Below, piece by piece: positions 1 through 7,236 of a DNA stretch of 42,427 nucleotides. The notes under the pieces were generated by a model. The model was not told the origin of the DNA. It did not search any database and worked only from the letters and a program-made list of their open reading frames with translations. The DNA comes from Methylobacterium soli (lineage in GTDB: Bacteria > Pseudomonadota > Alphaproteobacteria > Rhizobiales > Beijerinckiaceae), in contig NZ_VZZK01000043.1 of NCBI RefSeq assembly GCF_008806385.1, positions 1 to 42,427 of the forward strand, written 5' to 3'. The position numbers and the translations under genes were made by a program. The first letter of the stretch is position 1; the number at the start of each line of letters is the position of its first letter.

Positions 1-63
1 CCGAGACACCGGAAGACCAAACTCCCGCAAAACCGCCTTCGCCTGATATTCGTGTATGTTCAT
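1..63 (-). CDS. Succinate (or malate)-CoA ligase beta subunit, N-terminal 21 residues only
   Basis: Only the first 21 codons lie in the window; the gene continues past position 1. The peptide opens with MNIHEYQAK and ends FGLPVSR, which matches the start of the ATP-grasp domain of SucC-type ligases. These enzymes make or split succinyl-CoA with ATP or GTP in the cytoplasm. The related malate thiokinase large subunit (MtkA) of methylotrophs begins in a similar way, so the substrate cannot be settled from this fragment. It lies downstream of oxc on the same strand, separated by 347 bases that contain two strong hairpins, so it is probably transcribed separately. The ATG at 63 is the natural start because the family motif begins at residue 1. 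Confidence 0.8.
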   Translation of the reverse strand, partial: MNIHEYQAKAVLREFGLPVSR

Positions 64-319
64 GGCACTCCAATCCCTGGCGTTTCATCCCTGGCCGCTG
101 CCGGCACGGGTGCGACGAGATCATGATGGCGACGCCTGCGCCCGATCCCGCTCGGGATAGCGGGCCGGGCGGCCTCGTGACGACCGGGCCTATAGCGGGA
201 ATGCGCGCGTGCGTCTCTCGCGCACGGCCACGCTTCAATAAGCAAAAAATCCTATATCGCGACAGAGCGAGCCTCGGATCCGTCCCGGCGCTCCGATGGC
301 GCTCCCGGACACCGAAAGA

Positions 320-344
320 CTGCCGAGCCCGGGGGGCTCGGCAG
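320..344 (-). terminator. Second hairpin downstream of oxc
   Basis: An 11-bp perfect stem (CTGCCGAGCCC with its complement) closes a GGG loop. In the minus direction it is followed by GTCTTTCGG, so the T tract is weak. It is the second of two hairpins after the oxc stop codon and probably acts with the first to end transcription. Confidence 0.55.
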
Positions 345-366
345 CGCTGGAGGTCTCCTTCGGTTC

Positions 367-390
367 CGGACGGCGGCGCGCCGCCGTCCG
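367..390 (-). terminator. First hairpin downstream of oxc
   Basis: A perfect 24-base palindrome starts 20 bases after the oxc stop codon. Each arm is 12 bases (CGGACGGCGGCG). There is no T tract, so it could be a terminator aid or an mRNA-stabilising 3' structure. Confidence 0.5.
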
Positions 391-410
391 GGTCGCCGAG
401 GCGGCTCTCT

Positions 411-2174
411 TCACTTCTTGCGGATCGAGCTCTGCGGGTTGAGGCTGCCGATATTGCCGCTCTCGCTGCCGGCTTCCGGGTCGATCACGGCGTTGATCAG
501 GGTCGGCCTGCCGGAATCCATGGCCTCGTTCACGGCGCGGCTCAGCTCGTCCGGCGTGGTGACGTGGACGCCGACGCCCCCGAAGGCTTCCATCATCTTG
601 TCGTAGCGCGAGTCCTTCACGAAGACGGTCGGCGCGACGTCGGCACCGCCCGAGGAATTCACGTCGGTGCCGCGATAGATGCCGTTGTTGTTGAAGACCA
701 CGATACAGACCGGCAGGTTGTAACGGCAGATCGTCTCGACCTCCATGCCGGAGAAGCCGAAGGCGCTGTCGCCCTCGACCGCGAGGACGGGCTTGCCGGT
801 CTCGACTGCGGCCGCGACGGCGAAGCCCATGCCGATCCCCATGATGCCCCAGGTTCCGACATCGAGGCGCTTGCGCGGCTGGTACATGTCGATGATGCCG
901 CGGGCGAGATCGAGGGTGTTGGCGCCCTCGTTGACCAGGATCGCGTCCGGCCGCTCCTTGATGACGGTCCGAAGCGCCCCGAGGGCACCGTGGAAGTTCA
1001 TGGGCGAGGCATTGCTCATGAGCTTGGGCGCCATCTTGGCGAGGTTCGCCTCCTTGCGCGCCTTGATGGTGTCGGTCCACTCGGCCGGCGGGGTCGGCCA
1101 CTTGCCGTCCATGCCGTCGAGGAGCGCGGTGATGCAGGAGCCGATATCGCCGACGAGCGGCGCGACGATCTCGACGTTCGAGTCCATCTCCTTCGGCTCA
1201 ATGTCGATCTGGATGAACTTCTTCGATCCGGGCGCGCCCCAGGTCTTGCCCTTGCCATGCGACAGCAGCCAGTTGAGGCGGGCGCCGACGAGAAGCACGA
1301 CGTCGGCATCCTTGAGCACCAGCGAGCGGGCAGCACCCGCCGATTGCGGATGCGTGTCGGGCAGGAGGCCCTTTGCCATGCTCATCGGCACGTAGGGGAT
1401 GCCGGATTGCTCGACGAGGGCCCGGACCGCATCGTCGGCCTGCGCGTAGGCCGCGCCCTTGCCGAGGATGATCAGGGGACGCTTGGCGCTCTTCAGGACT
1501 TCGAGGGCGCGCTTGACCGCGGCCGGGGCCGGGATCTGGGCGGGCGCCGGATCGATGACCTTGACGAGGGAGTTGGCGCCCGCCTGGGCGTCCATGACCT
1601 GCGAGAACAGCTTGGCCGGCAGGTCGAGATAGACGCCGCCCGGACGGCCGGACACGGCGGCGCGGATCGCGCGCGCCACGGCGATGCCGATATCGGCCGC
1701 GTGCAGAACGCGGAAGGCCGCCTTGCAGAGCGGCTTGGCGATGGCGAGCTGGTCCATCTCCTCGTAATCGCCCTGCTGCAGGTCGACGATCTCGCGCTCG
1801 GAGGAACCCGAGATCAGGATCATCGGGAAGCAGTTGGTGGTGGCGTTCGCGAGCGCCGTCAGGCCGTTGAGGAAGCCGGGCGCCGACACGGTGAGGCAGA
1901 TGCCGGGCTTCTTGGTCAGGAAGCCCGCGATGGCGGCCGCGTTGCCGGCATGTTGCTCGTGGCGGAAGGAGATGACGCGCATGCCCTCGGCCTGGGCGAG
2001 GCGGCCGAGATCCGTGATCGGGATGCCGGGCACGCCGTAGATCGTGTTGATGTCGTTGAGCTTGAGGGCATCGATGACGAGGTGGAAGCCATCGGTCAGC
2101 TCCCGCTGGGTGTCGGCTTCGGCCATGTTCACGTCGGCCGTCTGCGTATCGATGATCTGTGCCAGTGCGGACAT
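411..2174 (-). CDS. oxc: Oxalyl-CoA decarboxylase
   Basis: This 587-residue thiamine-diphosphate enzyme decarboxylates oxalyl-CoA to formyl-CoA in the cytoplasm, the central step of oxalate degradation. The N-terminal pyrimidine-binding domain carries NTIYGVPGIPITD. The Tyr-Glu pair of the known active site is in GDYEEMDQ. The C-terminal ThDP/Mg motif runs from EGDSAFGF to FNNNGIYRG, including the tyrosine known to matter in the Oxalobacter enzyme. Length fits the family. The ATG at 2174 was chosen because the family sequence starts there and GGAGGAAG lies just upstream; longer open frame upstream is not family-like. oxlT lies upstream on the same strand but with its own terminator, so oxc has its own promoter. 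A TGGyAT-N5-ATrCCA site lies about 208 bases before the start. Confidence 0.96.
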   Translation of the reverse strand: MSALAQIIDTQTADVNMAEADTQRELTDGFHLVIDALKLNDINTIYGVPGIPITDLGRLAQAEGMRVISFRHEQHAGNAAAIAGFLTKKPGICLTVSAPGFLNGLTALANATTNCFPMILISGSSEREIVDLQQGDYEEMDQLAIAKPLCKAAFRVLHAADIGIAVARAIRAAVSGRPGGVYLDLPAKLFSQVMDAQAGANSLVKVIDPAPAQIPAPAAVKRALEVLKSAKRPLIILGKGAAYAQADDAVRALVEQSGIPYVPMSMAKGLLPDTHPQSAGAARSLVLKDADVVLLVGARLNWLLSHGKGKTWGAPGSKKFIQIDIEPKEMDSNVEIVAPLVGDIGSCITALLDGMDGKWPTPPAEWTDTIKARKEANLAKMAPKLMSNASPMNFHGALGALRTVIKERPDAILVNEGANTLDLARGIIDMYQPRKRLDVGTWGIMGIGMGFAVAAAVETGKPVLAVEGDSAFGFSGMEVETICRYNLPVCIVVFNNNGIYRGTDVNSSGGADVAPTVFVKDSRYDKMMEAFGGVGVHVTTPDELSRAVNEAMDSGRPTLINAVIDPEAGSESGNIGSLNPQSSIRKK

Positions 2175-2381
2175 TCTGCTTCCTCCCGGATGTTTTGCCG
2201 AAGATTTTTCATTGTGAGGCTCAGCGGCCTGTTCGGACGGCCAAACCCGATGATGCGCATGCCGGTGGTGTGACCGGACAAGGTGACGCCGGCGTCCTGA
2301 TCCTGCGTGAGGACAGCCTCTGCGGGCGTTCCTCGAACGATGCCGCGGGCCTCGAAGCCAACGCGACAACACGATTCAAAA

Positions 2382-2400
2382 CTGGCATGCCAAATACCAG
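2382..2400 (-). promoter_or_regulatory. Candidate oxalate-regulon operator, oxc copy
   Basis: The plus strand reads CTGGCAT-GCCAA-ATACCAG, an inverted repeat TGGyAT-N5-ATrCCA with one arm mismatch. The same spacing and half-sites occur upstream of oxlT (4117-4135) and in the spacer before the PAS-frc pair (6421-6439). On the minus strand TTGACA sits one base upstream of it, so a protein bound here would cover a promoter spacer. Sites built from TGGTAT-like arms are typical of GntR-family (FCD) regulators, but no such gene lies in the window. Confidence 0.6.
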
Positions 2401-2488
2401 ATGTCAAACCGGATCTGCGGCCACGCCTCCCGCGGCGTTGCATCTCCGCGCCTCGTGTCAGGGCCGATCCTACATCCCGGACCGCATG

Positions 2489-2521
2489 AAAAAAGGGGCA
2501 CGGACCTGAAGTCCGTGCCCC
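2489..2521 (-). terminator. Rho-independent terminator of oxlT
   Basis: An 11-bp perfect GC-rich stem (arms 2495-2505 and 2511-2521) closes a five-base loop. On the minus strand it is followed directly by six T residues. It lies 36 bases after the oxlT stop codon and is the clearest intrinsic terminator in the window. Confidence 0.93.
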
Positions 2522-2557
2522 CTCTCGGTAGAATGTAACCCGGGTCGGTGGAGGCCG

Positions 2558-3874
2558 TCAGGCCACCGCGACGCGGGAGACGGGCGCGGCGGCAGCGTCG
2601 CGCTGGCTGTTGGCCACAACCCGCTTGCGCCAGGGCTTCAGCACCGCGATGGCGAGGATCGACGCCAGGATGTTGGCGCCGGCGGCGGCCAGGAAGACGC
2701 CGTTCCAGTTGCCCGAGCTCTGCTGCAGGTAGTTGGCGACGGGGACGAGGAGCGCTGCCGTTCCCTTGGCCGTGTAGAGCAGTCCGGCATTGGTGGCCGC
2801 GAACTTCGAACCGAACGTGTCCGTGCAGGTCGAGGGGAAGAGGGAGTAGATCTCGCCCCAGGCGAAGAACACGAAGCCCGAGAGCAGCACGAACCACAGC
2901 GGGTCATGGCCCCAGAGGTAGAGCATGTAGATGCCGAACCCTTCCATCGCGAAGGCGATGAACATCGTGTTCTCACGGCCGATCTTGTCCGAGACCCAGC
3001 CGAAGAACGGCCGCGTCAGTCCGTTGAGCACGCGGTCGATCGTCGCCGCGAAGGTGATCGCCACCATGGTGACGCCCAGGATGGTCACCGGCACCTTGTC
3101 GACGCCGATATCGGCCGCGATCGGCTTCAGGTTCGCGGTGATCATCAGGCCGCCGGCGCCGACGATGACGAACATGAAGTACATCAGCCAGAAGATCGGC
3201 TGCCGGGCGACCTCGCCAGGGGTGTAGTTGCGGCGGGTCTGGATGATGTTGGCGTTGGCGACGACCTCCGGGACCTGGCCCTTCTTGGGCGCGGCCAGGA
3301 AGAAGGCCAGCAGGGCGACGATGATGCCCTGGCCGAGGCCGAAATACAGGAAGGCGGCCTGGAAGCCCGCATCGGCGATCGCCCACTGGATCGGCGCGAC
3401 CGTGAGTGCCGAGCCGGCCCCGAAGCCCGCGGCGGTGATGCCGGCGGCCAGACCGCGCTTGTCCGGGAACCACTTCAGGGCGCTGCCCACGCAGGTGCCG
3501 TAGACGGCGCCGGCGCCGAGACCGGCGATGACCTGCCCGAGATAGAACATGTTCAGCGTCTCGGCATAGGCGTTGATCACCCAGCCGATGGCACAGAGAA
3601 TGCCGCCGAACAGGACCACGACCTTCGGGCCGTACTTGTCGACGAACCAGCCCTCGACGGGCACGAGCCAGGTCTCGAAGAGCACGAAGAGCGTGAAGGC
3701 CCACTGGATCGCGGCGCGATCAAAGCCGAACTTCTTCTGAATTTCCGGGACGAAGAATGTCCATCCGTATTGCAGGTTGGCGATCATCACCATGCAGATG
3801 ACGCCGATGATCAGCTGCGTCCATCGATAGCCATCGCTGACCGGTTTGATCGGCGTCACGTCGGTCGTACCCAT
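2558..3874 (-). CDS. oxlT: Oxalate/formate antiporter, major facilitator superfamily
   Basis: This 438-residue inner-membrane transporter has about twelve hydrophobic segments. Early landmarks are GYRWTQLIIGVICMVMIANLQ and WTFFVPEIQKKFGF, typical of OxlT-type carriers, and the MFS loop D-K-Y-G-P-K follows helix 2. OxlT exchanges external oxalate for internal formate; paired with decarboxylation this also consumes a proton. A basic residue in helix 11 is known to be essential in the Oxalobacter protein; the segment LLYTAKGTAALLVP near residue 375 supplies a lysine in the matching place. The ATG at 3874 is preceded by GGAGGAAACC. The gene ends in a strong terminator and lies upstream of oxc on the same strand. 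A candidate operator lies 245 bases upstream. Confidence 0.93.
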   Translation of the reverse strand: MGTTDVTPIKPVSDGYRWTQLIIGVICMVMIANLQYGWTFFVPEIQKKFGFDRAAIQWAFTLFVLFETWLVPVEGWFVDKYGPKVVVLFGGILCAIGWVINAYAETLNMFYLGQVIAGLGAGAVYGTCVGSALKWFPDKRGLAAGITAAGFGAGSALTVAPIQWAIADAGFQAAFLYFGLGQGIIVALLAFFLAAPKKGQVPEVVANANIIQTRRNYTPGEVARQPIFWLMYFMFVIVGAGGLMITANLKPIAADIGVDKVPVTILGVTMVAITFAATIDRVLNGLTRPFFGWVSDKIGRENTMFIAFAMEGFGIYMLYLWGHDPLWFVLLSGFVFFAWGEIYSLFPSTCTDTFGSKFAATNAGLLYTAKGTAALLVPVANYLQQSSGNWNGVFLAAAGANILASILAIAVLKPWRKRVVANSQRDAAAAPVSRVAVA

Positions 3875-4438
3875 CGGTTTCCTCCAATTGCCCTCTGTCG
3901 GGGCATCGCAGTGGATTGGGAGCCTAGAAACTCATCTGAAGGTTCGGAGCAGCGAAGTATGTCTCCCGCCCCATCAGTGATCCGAGAAGGCTGAAGCATG
4001 GTGCCATGCCGCCTTCCGAATGAAACGAACGTGTCGCTCAGAAGCGCGACAGTTCTTAAAGCCTCACAAACCGTGCGATGCGCTGGAATTCGTCGCGATC
4101 ACGCAGCATGCCTTGACTCGTATATTGTATACCAGCTTCTGCCTCGCCGGGACGCGCGTCAAGTGTGCAAGCCGCAAGATTCGATTTTGCGTTGCAACAT
4201 ACTTCCCCTTCCGTCACCCTGAAGCGTACGCTTCCGGACACGCGACGGGGCCCGAGCCGACGCCGGGGCGACGACCAAGTTTCGTCACCTGCCGTTTTTT
4301 CCGGAGCGATGTCCGGAGTTTACGAAGGGAGACCCCGGTCGAGCGCGGCGGTGTCAAACGCGCGCCTGTCACCATGAGCCGGCACGAAAAATCACGATGC
4401 CCGGCCGAGAGCCGCGGATCGGCACCGCGAGCGTACGG
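3875..4438. other. Upstream region of oxlT
   Basis: No gene is supported in these 564 bases. The region holds the candidate operator at 4117-4135 and a perfect 14-base palindrome, GAAGCGTACGCTTC, at 4221-4234. It is less GC-rich than its surroundings, as expected for regulatory DNA. No clear -35/-10 pair was found for oxlT. Confidence 0.5.
4117..4135 (-). promoter_or_regulatory. Candidate oxalate-regulon operator, oxlT copy
   Basis: The plus strand reads CTCGTAT-ATTGT-ATACCAG. This fits TGGyAT-N5-ATrCCA with one mismatch in the left arm. It contains TATACAAT on the minus strand, which could serve as an oxlT -10 region with a regulator bound over it. The spacing is identical to that of the sites at 2382 and 6421. 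Confidence 0.55.
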
Positions 4439-5125
4439 TCACTCGCGCGCGTCGAGGAAGAAGTCGACCGCCTTGGCGATGACCGGCGGCTGATAGGCGT
4501 GGGGTCCGTCATACTCGACATAGGTCACGTCGTAGCCCGCCTCGCGCAAGCCGGCGGAATGCACGCGGCCGCTGCGGCCCACAGGGATCTGCTCGTCCTG
4601 CGTGCCATGGGACATGAAGATCCTCGGGGCGCCCTCCTGGCTGTGGACGGACAGGAAGCCCGCCGATGAGACGATCAAGTGCGTGACGACATGGCCGTTG
4701 GCGAGCCCGGTCGAGAGCGCGTAGCTGCCGCCGTCGGAATGGCCCGCGAAGGCCAGGTGGGCGGGATCCAGGAGGAAGCGCGTCGAGACCGCCGCCAGGG
4801 CGAGGTCGAGCCGCTGCCGGTCCGGCCCATGGCCCGCGATGACGATGTCCCAGGTCGGAAACAGCGATTGCGGCGCGAGGAGCAGGAAGCCCCGGGCGCT
4901 CGCATGCGATTCCAGCATGGGCAGGATCTTCGCGGCACTGCCGCCGCCGCCGTGGAACAGGACCGCGAGGGGTGTGGGGCGGCGCGGATCGACGCCTTCG
5001 GGCACGTACAGGATGGCATCGCGCTCCTCGAAGAGCCCCATCGGTTGACGCCCCGGGGGTAGCGGCGCCTCGGTCGGCAGGCGATGCGCGAAGCCGAGCC
5101 GGCCCGCCAGATAGGGATCGATCAT
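4439..5125 (-). CDS. Alpha/beta-hydrolase, phospholipase/carboxylesterase type
   Basis: This predicted cytoplasmic serine hydrolase has 228 residues and no signal peptide. The fold is marked by the oxyanion strand AVLFHGGGGS at about 54-63, the nucleophile elbow GHSDGG with Ser130, the acid Asp177 in HGTQDEQIP and His209 in GPHAYQP. The substrate is unknown; related proteins cleave carboxyl esters or lysophospholipids. I chose the ATG at 5125 because GAGG lies eight bases upstream; an in-frame GTG at 5158 would add 11 residues. The following minus-strand genes upstream (SnoaL-like, OsmC-like) have their own ribosome-binding sites. No direct link to oxalate use is visible. Confidence 0.8.
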   Translation of the reverse strand: MIDPYLAGRLGFAHRLPTEAPLPPGRQPMGLFEERDAILYVPEGVDPRRPTPLAVLFHGGGGSAAKILPMLESHASARGFLLLAPQSLFPTWDIVIAGHGPDRQRLDLALAAVSTRFLLDPAHLAFAGHSDGGSYALSTGLANGHVVTHLIVSSAGFLSVHSQEGAPRIFMSHGTQDEQIPVGRSGRVHSAGLREAGYDVTYVEYDGPHAYQPPVIAKAVDFFLDARE

Positions 5126-5230
5126 GCCGCAAGCCTCATTGCTGCGCGGATCGCGCACGCATCAACATCCGTGGTCTTCAGCACGCCTGCCTCCCGTTCT
5201 CCGCCCAGGCGGGGCGCCGCAAGGCGCCGC

Positions 5231-5605
5231 TCAAGCCTTGCTCGGGGCCAGCGGCTTCAGCTTCAGCTGGTCGATGAACCACAACCAGGTGCCGTCGGCC
5301 TGCTGGCGGGCCGCCTCGACCGAGACGTTGCCGTTCGGAAGCCGGGCGAAGGTGAGGGCGACGGGGCCGTTGCGCAGCGCGGGCGGCGCGTCCACGGCCG
5401 GAAAGGTCGAGCGGCGCGCGAGCAGGTCGGCGTAGAACGCCCGGATCTCGGCCTGACCGGTCGCGACGACCTCGCCCACCGCCACGACGGCGCCCGGCTC
5501 GTACAGGGCCACCAGCCCGTCCACATCCCCCGCATTCGCCCGCTCGTTGAAGAGGCGGGCGAGGTCTTCGGGCTCCCGCGCGGCCTTGAGGTCGGTTCCG
5601 TCCAT
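5231..5605 (-). CDS. SnoaL/NTF2-like small protein (DUF4440 type)
   Basis: This 124-residue protein has the cone-shaped NTF2-like fold pattern. A helical start (DLARLFNERANAGDVDGLVALYEPGA) leads to the usual V-A-V-G-E motif, then a helix IRAFYADLLARR and a sheet region ending in WLWFIDQLKL. Proteins of this family act as small enzymes or ligand-binding proteins, and the family alone does not give a reaction. The start at 5605 is supported by GGAGGAGA upstream. It lies between an OsmC-like gene and a hydrolase on the same strand, with gaps of 83 and 105 bases, so the three may form a loose operon. Confidence 0.8.
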   Translation of the reverse strand: MDGTDLKAAREPEDLARLFNERANAGDVDGLVALYEPGAVVAVGEVVATGQAEIRAFYADLLARRSTFPAVDAPPALRNGPVALTFARLPNGNVSVEAARQQADGTWLWFIDQLKLKPLAPSKA

Positions 5606-5688
5606 CGATGTCTCCTCCTGATCATTCGCGCTCGGCCCCTCGGGGCCATGTCCGCCGCCGAGCGTCGATATTTCCAACGCGCCGGATG

Positions 5689-6132
5689 CTATTTCAGGCG
5701 TTCGCCCCGGCTGTCCCGGACCGAGACGGCGACCGGGATGCCGGTCTTCACGCTCTCGGAGACCGTGCAGAAGCGCTCGAACTGGGCGAGCACCTTGTCC
5801 ATCCGGTCGAGGGCGGCGACCTCTGCGCCGATGGTGATCGCCACGTCGATCGCGCTGATCCTGAGCCGCCCCTCGGCGTTGCGCTCGACCGCACAACGAG
5901 CCTCCGCCACCACGCCCCGGGCGTCCTGCTTGAACTTGCCGAGCGCGAAGACGAAGCTCGCGCACAGGCAATTCGCCACGCCCGCGATGAGCAACTGCTC
6001 CGGGAACGGTCCCTCCCCCTGCCCGATCGGCACAGCCTCGTCGACGAGCAGGTCCGGGTGCAGCGCACCGAAATCCACCATGAACTGGTAATCGTGAACC
6101 TGCCTGATCGTGATGCTCGGGCTCGACGCCAT
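5689..6132 (-). CDS. OsmC-family protein
   Basis: This 147-residue protein belongs to the OsmC/Ohr family of thiol peroxidases, which reduce organic hydroperoxides. The two cysteine positions of the family are visible: Cys55 (with Cys57) in LIAGVANCLCASF and Cys122 in FERFCTVSESV. The helix around the first cysteine and the FCTVS motif are typical. It may protect against peroxides, but many OsmC-like proteins have no proven substrate. The ATG at 6132 follows GGAGAGCC. The long spacer upstream carries one of the candidate oxalate operators, which could serve this gene, the plus-strand PAS gene, or both. Confidence 0.85.
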   Translation of the reverse strand: MASSPSITIRQVHDYQFMVDFGALHPDLLVDEAVPIGQGEGPFPEQLLIAGVANCLCASFVFALGKFKQDARGVVAEARCAVERNAEGRLRISAIDVAITIGAEVAALDRMDKVLAQFERFCTVSESVKTGIPVAVSVRDSRGERLK

Positions 6133-6666
6133 GTGGCTCTCCTGATGCGCGCGCTGCGGGAAGCGCCGCGACCTGCTCTCGATGGAATTGGCGTCCCTGG
6201 ATGGCCCGGGATCAGGCCCGTCGCGGGCGTGGAGCGCTGCCCGGCTCCGCCGCGATGCGGCCCATCTAGGGCACCGCGGCCCGACCTGCCAAGCCGGACG
6301 GCAGGGGCATGACCGCCTCCCATCCGGCGGCTGGCTTCGCCGCGTCGGCGCCCAACTTGGCCGCGTCGGCGGCGGCGGGTCGGTCCATTCCCGGTCGCTC
6401 CCTTGACAGCACCACCCCTGTTGGCATACCACATGCCACACACCGATACAAAAAGATCGTGAAAACGACGCGCCGCGGTCGAAAGGCTGAGCCCTTCGAC
6501 GAGAGGAGGAGATGGAGGTCGTGAGACTACCTGACACAACTCAGCTTTCTCATCACGCCAAGTTACATATCTGCCTGAAATTCATCGTCACACGCTAGTA
6601 TTTTTTAAGACAATATCTCAGCATCGACTTGTTAAAACGTCGAGTTTCGTGCGTGATGGCAATACC
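6133..6666. other. Divergent spacer between the OsmC-like gene and the PAS-frc pair
   Basis: No gene is supported here (534 bases). The stretch contains the third candidate operator with a plus-strand TTGACA at 6403-6408 just before it. From about 6540 to 6650 it becomes strongly AT-rich (for example TAGTATTTTTTAAG), which probably marks the promoter of the PAS gene. Confidence 0.5.
6403..6439 (+). promoter_or_regulatory. Candidate promoter with oxalate-regulon operator, PAS/frc copy
   Basis: The operator at 6422-6438 reads TGGCAT-ACCAC-ATGCCA, a perfect inverted repeat with a five-base centre and the best of the three copies. TTGACA lies at 6403-6408 on the plus strand. Counting 16-17 bases from it places a possible -10 inside the operator, so a bound regulator would block or shift RNA polymerase. 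The expected targets are the PAS gene at 6667 and frc at 7237. Confidence 0.55.
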
Positions 6667-7170
6667 ATGTCGCAGATCGTCGATCTTGATAACCTCGTTG
6701 CTTCAATCGGTGATGCGATTGTCGTATCGGATGTCGAAGGATCGATCATTCTGTGGAATCCGGCCGCGGAACGCATCTTCGGTTACTCGGAGGCTGAGGC
6801 CCTCGGTCAGTCGCTCGATCTCATCACGCCTGAACGGCAACGTCAGCGTCATTGGGACGGCTACGCCAAGACGATGCGCACCGGCGAGACCCGCTACGGC
6901 ACCGAGGTGCTTCGGGTTCCCGCCCTGCACAAGGATGGTCGGCCCCTGTCGATCGCATTCACCGTCGGCCTCCTCTTCGACGCCGACAGCAAAGTCACCG
7001 GAATCGCGGCCGTGATCCGCGACGACACCAAGCGCTGGAATGACGAGCGACAGTCACGCCGGCGCTTGAACGAACTCGAATCCCAGTTCGCCTCGTTGAG
7101 CTGCCATGCGCGCACGGCGCGCAGCCCAGTTGAACGCGGCACCGACTTTCCGGGCGCACCGATGCGCTGA
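6667..7170 (+). CDS. Single-PAS-domain protein
   Basis: This 167-residue soluble protein is essentially one PAS domain with a short helical tail. The PAS core runs from about residue 8 (LVASIGDAIVVSD) through the hallmark WNPAAERIFGYSEAEALGQ to a PAC-like end, IAAVIRDDTKRW near 115-127. A charged helix (NDERQSRRRLNELESQ) follows. There is no kinase, cyclase or DNA-binding domain, so it would have to work through a partner. PAS domains bind haem, flavin or small acids, but nothing here fixes the ligand. It lies 66 bases before frc on the same strand, behind a candidate oxalate operator. The ATG at 6667 fits the domain start; an in-frame upstream start at 6649 is also possible. Confidence 0.75.
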   Translation: MSQIVDLDNLVASIGDAIVVSDVEGSIILWNPAAERIFGYSEAEALGQSLDLITPERQRQRHWDGYAKTMRTGETRYGTEVLRVPALHKDGRPLSIAFTVGLLFDADSKVTGIAAVIRDDTKRWNDERQSRRRLNELESQFASLSCHARTARSPVERGTDFPGAPMR

Positions 7171-7236
7171 CGATCTCGCTCCGGAAGTCACGTCGAACGA
7201 ACCGCAATCCAAACGATCCAAAGGGAGAACACCCAG

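Larger units (their letters stand above)
64..410. other. Spacer between oxc and the CoA-ligase gene
   Basis: No coding signal was found in this 347-base stretch. It contains the two hairpins listed separately near oxc and an AT-rich patch at about 235-265 that is a plausible promoter area for the minus-strand ligase gene. No copy of the TGGyAT-N5-ATrCCA operator was seen here. Confidence 0.5.
2175..2557. other. oxc leader and oxlT terminator region
   Basis: This 383-base spacer has no gene. It holds the oxlT terminator (2489-2521), the candidate operator at 2382-2400, and a minus-strand TTGACA at 2407-2402 directly upstream of the operator. I could not pick a convincing -10 box. If TTGACA is the -35, the oxc transcript would carry a leader of roughly 200 bases. 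Confidence 0.5.

Noticed and set aside
123..2273. Long open frame on the plus strand opposite oxc
   Set aside because: It lies across a confident oxc gene, has no family-like sequence and no ribosome-binding site; such frames are common opposite GC-rich genes.
6656..6666. TGGCAATACCA next to the PAS start as a fourth oxalate operator
   Set aside because: The half-sites are in the wrong spacing (no five-base centre), and it overlaps the start codon.
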